A stretch of DNA of 64,000 nucleotides from Gammaproteobacteria bacterium (GTDB lineage: Bacteria > Pseudomonadota > Gammaproteobacteria > Nevskiales > Nevskiaceae): contig JAPLSB010000021.1 in NCBI GenBank assembly GCA_026398875.1, forward strand, positions 62,001-126,000. The letters are read 5' to 3'. Each line of letters opens with the position of its first letter. The stretch's first letter is position 1. The position numbers and the translations under genes were made by a program. Of the stretch, positions 62,224-64,000 are shown piece after piece. The notes under the pieces are model-generated. The model made no database searches, was not told the DNA's origin, and saw nothing but the letters and a program-made list of their open reading frames with translations.

Positions 62224-63723
62224 ATGAATGCTCAGCTGAAAGACAGCGACAACCTGCGGCAGCAGTTCGACCGGCTGGCCGCGAAGGCGCCGGCACTGGC
62301 AGCGACGACAGCCGAGCAGCGTGCCGACAAGCTGCGCGCCCTGCTCAAGGCGGTGCTGGCGGCACGCCCGGCCATCCTTGCTGCTGGGCGCAAGGAGCTG
62401 CGCCTCAGCGATACCGACATCGACGCGCAGCTGCTGATGGTGAAGTCCGAGGCCGAATTCATCTGCCGCAATCTGGCGAGCTGGATGGCGCGCGAGGACG
62501 TGCAGGGCACGCTGATGACGCTCGGCAAGCGCTGCTACGTGAAGTACGAGCCGAAGGGCGTGGTGCTGAACCTCGCGACCTGGAACGCGCCGATTGCGAT
62601 CGGTCTGGTGCCGCTGATGGGCGCGATCGCCGCCGGCAACACCATGCTGCTGAAGCCGTCCGAACTCGCCCCGCTGTCAGCACAGGTGCTGGCCGATATC
62701 GTCGCCAGCTGCTTCGACGAAGACGAGTTCGCGGTGGTGCAGGGTGGCCCCGAAGTCGCCGCCGAGGTGTTGCGCCTGCCGTTCAATCACATCTTCTACA
62801 TCGGCGGTCATGCCGTTGGCCGACTGGTGATGAAGGCTGCGGCCGAGCACTTCGCGTCGGTGACGCTGGAAATGGGCGGCAAGAATCCGGTCATCGTCGA
62901 TGCCAGTGCGGACATTCCCGATGCTGCCCGCAAGATCGCCTGGGGCCGGGTCGCGAACTGCGGCCAGGTCTGCCTGGCTCCGGATTACGCGCTGGTGCAC
63001 GAGTCGGTGCAGCGCCGCTTCATCGATGCGCTGTCGGCCGCGCTGAAAGCCATGTACGACGCCAGCGGCAACGGCTTCCAGCGGTCTCCGGAGCTGCCAC
63101 GGATCATCAACGCCCGCCACTTCGCGCGCATCAAGGCCTTGCTGGACGATGCGATCGCAAAAGGTGCGGTCGTCGAATCCGGCGGGCAGACCGATGCCGC
63201 CGACCTGTTCATCGCGCCGACCGTGCTCTCGGGTCTCACCGAAGAGATGCGGATCATGAGCGAGGAGATCTTCGGGCCGATCCTCTGCGTGCTGCCGTTC
63301 AAAAATCGCGAGGACGTCGTGCCGCGCATCCAGCGTCGGGCCAAGCCGCTGGCAACCTATATCTTCGCCAAGGATCGCGCGCAGATCGACTGGTTCCTCG
63401 CCCACACGACCGCCGGCAGCACCGTGGTCAATCACAACCTGATCCAGTCCGGCACCAATCCGCATCTGCCGTTCGGCGGCGTCAATGCCAGTGGCATTGG
63501 CCGCATCGGCGGTCGCCACAGCTTCCTCGAATGCTCGAATGCGCGTGCCGTCGTCGAGGAAGGTCCGCCGCTCGGCGATCCTAACCTGATGTTTCCGCCG
63601 TATTCGGACAAGTACAAGCAGATGATCGGCCAGATGCTCGGCAAGGGCTTCCATCTGCCGGACCCGGCGATCAATGCGATCAACGGCGTGATTCGCTTCA
63701 CCAGCCGCTTCCGCAAGGCCTGA
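62224..63723 (+). CDS. Aldehyde dehydrogenase, coniferyl-aldehyde dehydrogenase-like
   Basis: A 499-residue NAD(P)-dependent aldehyde dehydrogenase. The catalytic Cys250 is in NCGQVCLAPDY and the Glu216 in LEMGGKNP; the cofactor part has NATWNAPIAIG-like NLATWNAPIAIGL and IFYIGGHAVG. The pattern AGSTVVNHNLIQSGTNPHLP is typical of the CALDH/class 3-like ALDH group. It could oxidise an aldehyde formed by the P450 and SDR to an acid. Eight bases separate it from the SDR gene. Confidence 0.87.
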   Translation: MNAQLKDSDNLRQQFDRLAAKAPALAATTAEQRADKLRALLKAVLAARPAILAAGRKELRLSDTDIDAQLLMVKSEAEFICRNLASWMAREDVQGTLMTLGKRCYVKYEPKGVVLNLATWNAPIAIGLVPLMGAIAAGNTMLLKPSELAPLSAQVLADIVASCFDEDEFAVVQGGPEVAAEVLRLPFNHIFYIGGHAVGRLVMKAAAEHFASVTLEMGGKNPVIVDASADIPDAARKIAWGRVANCGQVCLAPDYALVHESVQRRFIDALSAALKAMYDASGNGFQRSPELPRIINARHFARIKALLDDAIAKGAVVESGGQTDAADLFIAPTVLSGLTEEMRIMSEEIFGPILCVLPFKNREDVVPRIQRRAKPLATYIFAKDRAQIDWFLAHTTAGSTVVNHNLIQSGTNPHLPFGGVNASGIGRIGGRHSFLECSNARAVVEEGPPLGDPNLMFPPYSDKYKQMIGQMLGKGFHLPDPAINAINGVIRFTSRFRKA

Positions 63724-63784
63724 TCAGCCGTCGGTACGTGGTGCCTTTCGGCGCCGCGCACCGACGCATGCGACTTCCGGCATC

Positions 63785-64000
63785 TCAGGCTGCGCCACGC
63801 TCCCAGAGCTGCGCTGCTGCCGGATCAATGGCACCGATCAGACGATTCAGCAGCGACTTCAGCACCGGCGCCTCGCCAGGCCCGAGCCGTGCAAGCAGCT
63901 CGCGCTCGATGTTTTTCGCCGCGGCAACGAGGCGCAGCGCGCAGGCCTTGCCGGTGTCCGTCAGCGCATAACAGGGCTCGTCGCCGATCTCCTCGCAGTG
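63785..64000 (-). CDS. MarR-family regulator (C-terminal part, cut by the right edge)
   Basis: The visible 71 codons end with a winged-helix C-terminal portion (YALTDTGKACALRLVAAAKN followed by IERELLARL), a pattern of MarR-type regulators, then LGPGEAPVLKSLLNRLIGA. The DNA-binding part and start lie beyond the window. Convergent with the aldehyde dehydrogenase. Given its place it may control the steroid/P450 block, but that is inference. Confidence 0.75.
   Translation of the reverse strand, partial: HCEEIGDEPCYALTDTGKACALRLVAAAKNIERELLARLGPGEAPVLKSLLNRLIGAIDPAAAQLWERGAA

Noticed and set aside
1..64000. CRISPR arrays, insertion sequences or prophage genes
   Set aside because: No regularly spaced direct repeats, transposase or phage structural genes were seen; the only repeat array is the two-copy 57-bp element.

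Overview
The window is GC-rich, densely coded chromosomal DNA from a Gram-negative proteobacterium. Next to the left edge pilM (minus strand) and a class A penicillin-binding protein gene (mrcA) are divergent, a layout familiar from gammaproteobacteria such as Pseudomonas and Xanthomonas relatives. The catabolic genes resemble aerobic steroid degraders, and a gammaproteobacterium of the Nevskiales/Solimonas type is a reasonable inference. No marker gene here fixes the genus.

Positions 1-14600 look like a housekeeping and accessory backbone: pilM, mrcA, a small conserved protein, a PdeM-type phosphoesterase and a TIGR01777 epimerase. A minus-strand, overlapping operon follows, with a TetR regulator, a ferritin-like hydrolase and two tandem membrane proteins that resemble styrene-oxide isomerase. 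Then come an iron-sulfur photolyase with its DUF2256 partner, a PLD-nuclease/SF2 helicase/DUF3427 protein and a patatin phospholipase. A tRNA-Arg(CCG) with a strong terminator closes this part at 14.9 kb.

From 15.2 kb to 63.7 kb almost every gene fits degradation of steroids or a similar polycyclic terpenoid. Block A (15.2-20.4 kb, plus strand) has an HsaA-type hydroxylase, a KstD-type dehydrogenase, an SDR and an OYE-family reductase, with a duplicated 57-bp intergenic repeat. Block B (20.5-30.3 kb, minus strand) reads from a SnoaL-like protein through a Delta4(5alpha)-KSTD-like flavoprotein, SDRs, a 2Fe-2S ferredoxin and a FadD3-like ligase to a P450; a MazEF-type toxin-antitoxin pair sits inside it. 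Block C (30.6-45.3 kb, plus strand) is the seco-steroid and ring C/D block: hsaC, ipdA, ipdB, a crotonase, ipdC, echA20, two heteromeric acyl-CoA dehydrogenase pairs, two thiolases, two SDRs and a MaoC hydratase. Block D (45.3-63.7 kb) has a Ycf48-like/RND transporter pair, two CaiB/BaiF CoA transferases (one a fused double), DUF35 plus an Ltp2-like aldolase, an acyl-CoA synthetase, a P450 coupled to a rubredoxin, a DUF2505 protein, a DUF1329 protein, an SDR and an aldehyde dehydrogenase. A MarR-type regulator is cut by the right edge.

Inferred flow: alcohol/ketone conversions by SDRs and HSDs, ring-A and B desaturation by the flavoproteins, hydroxylation of the phenolic ring by HsaA, extradiol cleavage by HsaC, CoA activation of the C/D-ring propionate by FadD3, then beta-oxidation-like steps and ring opening by EchA20 and IpdAB/IpdC. 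KshA/KshB, HsaB and HsaD are not recognisable here, so the pathway must be completed from elsewhere. The most unusual items are the paired styrene-oxide-isomerase-like proteins, the P450-rubredoxin coupling, the toxin-antitoxin pair inside a catabolic operon and the asymmetric CoA-transferase fusion.
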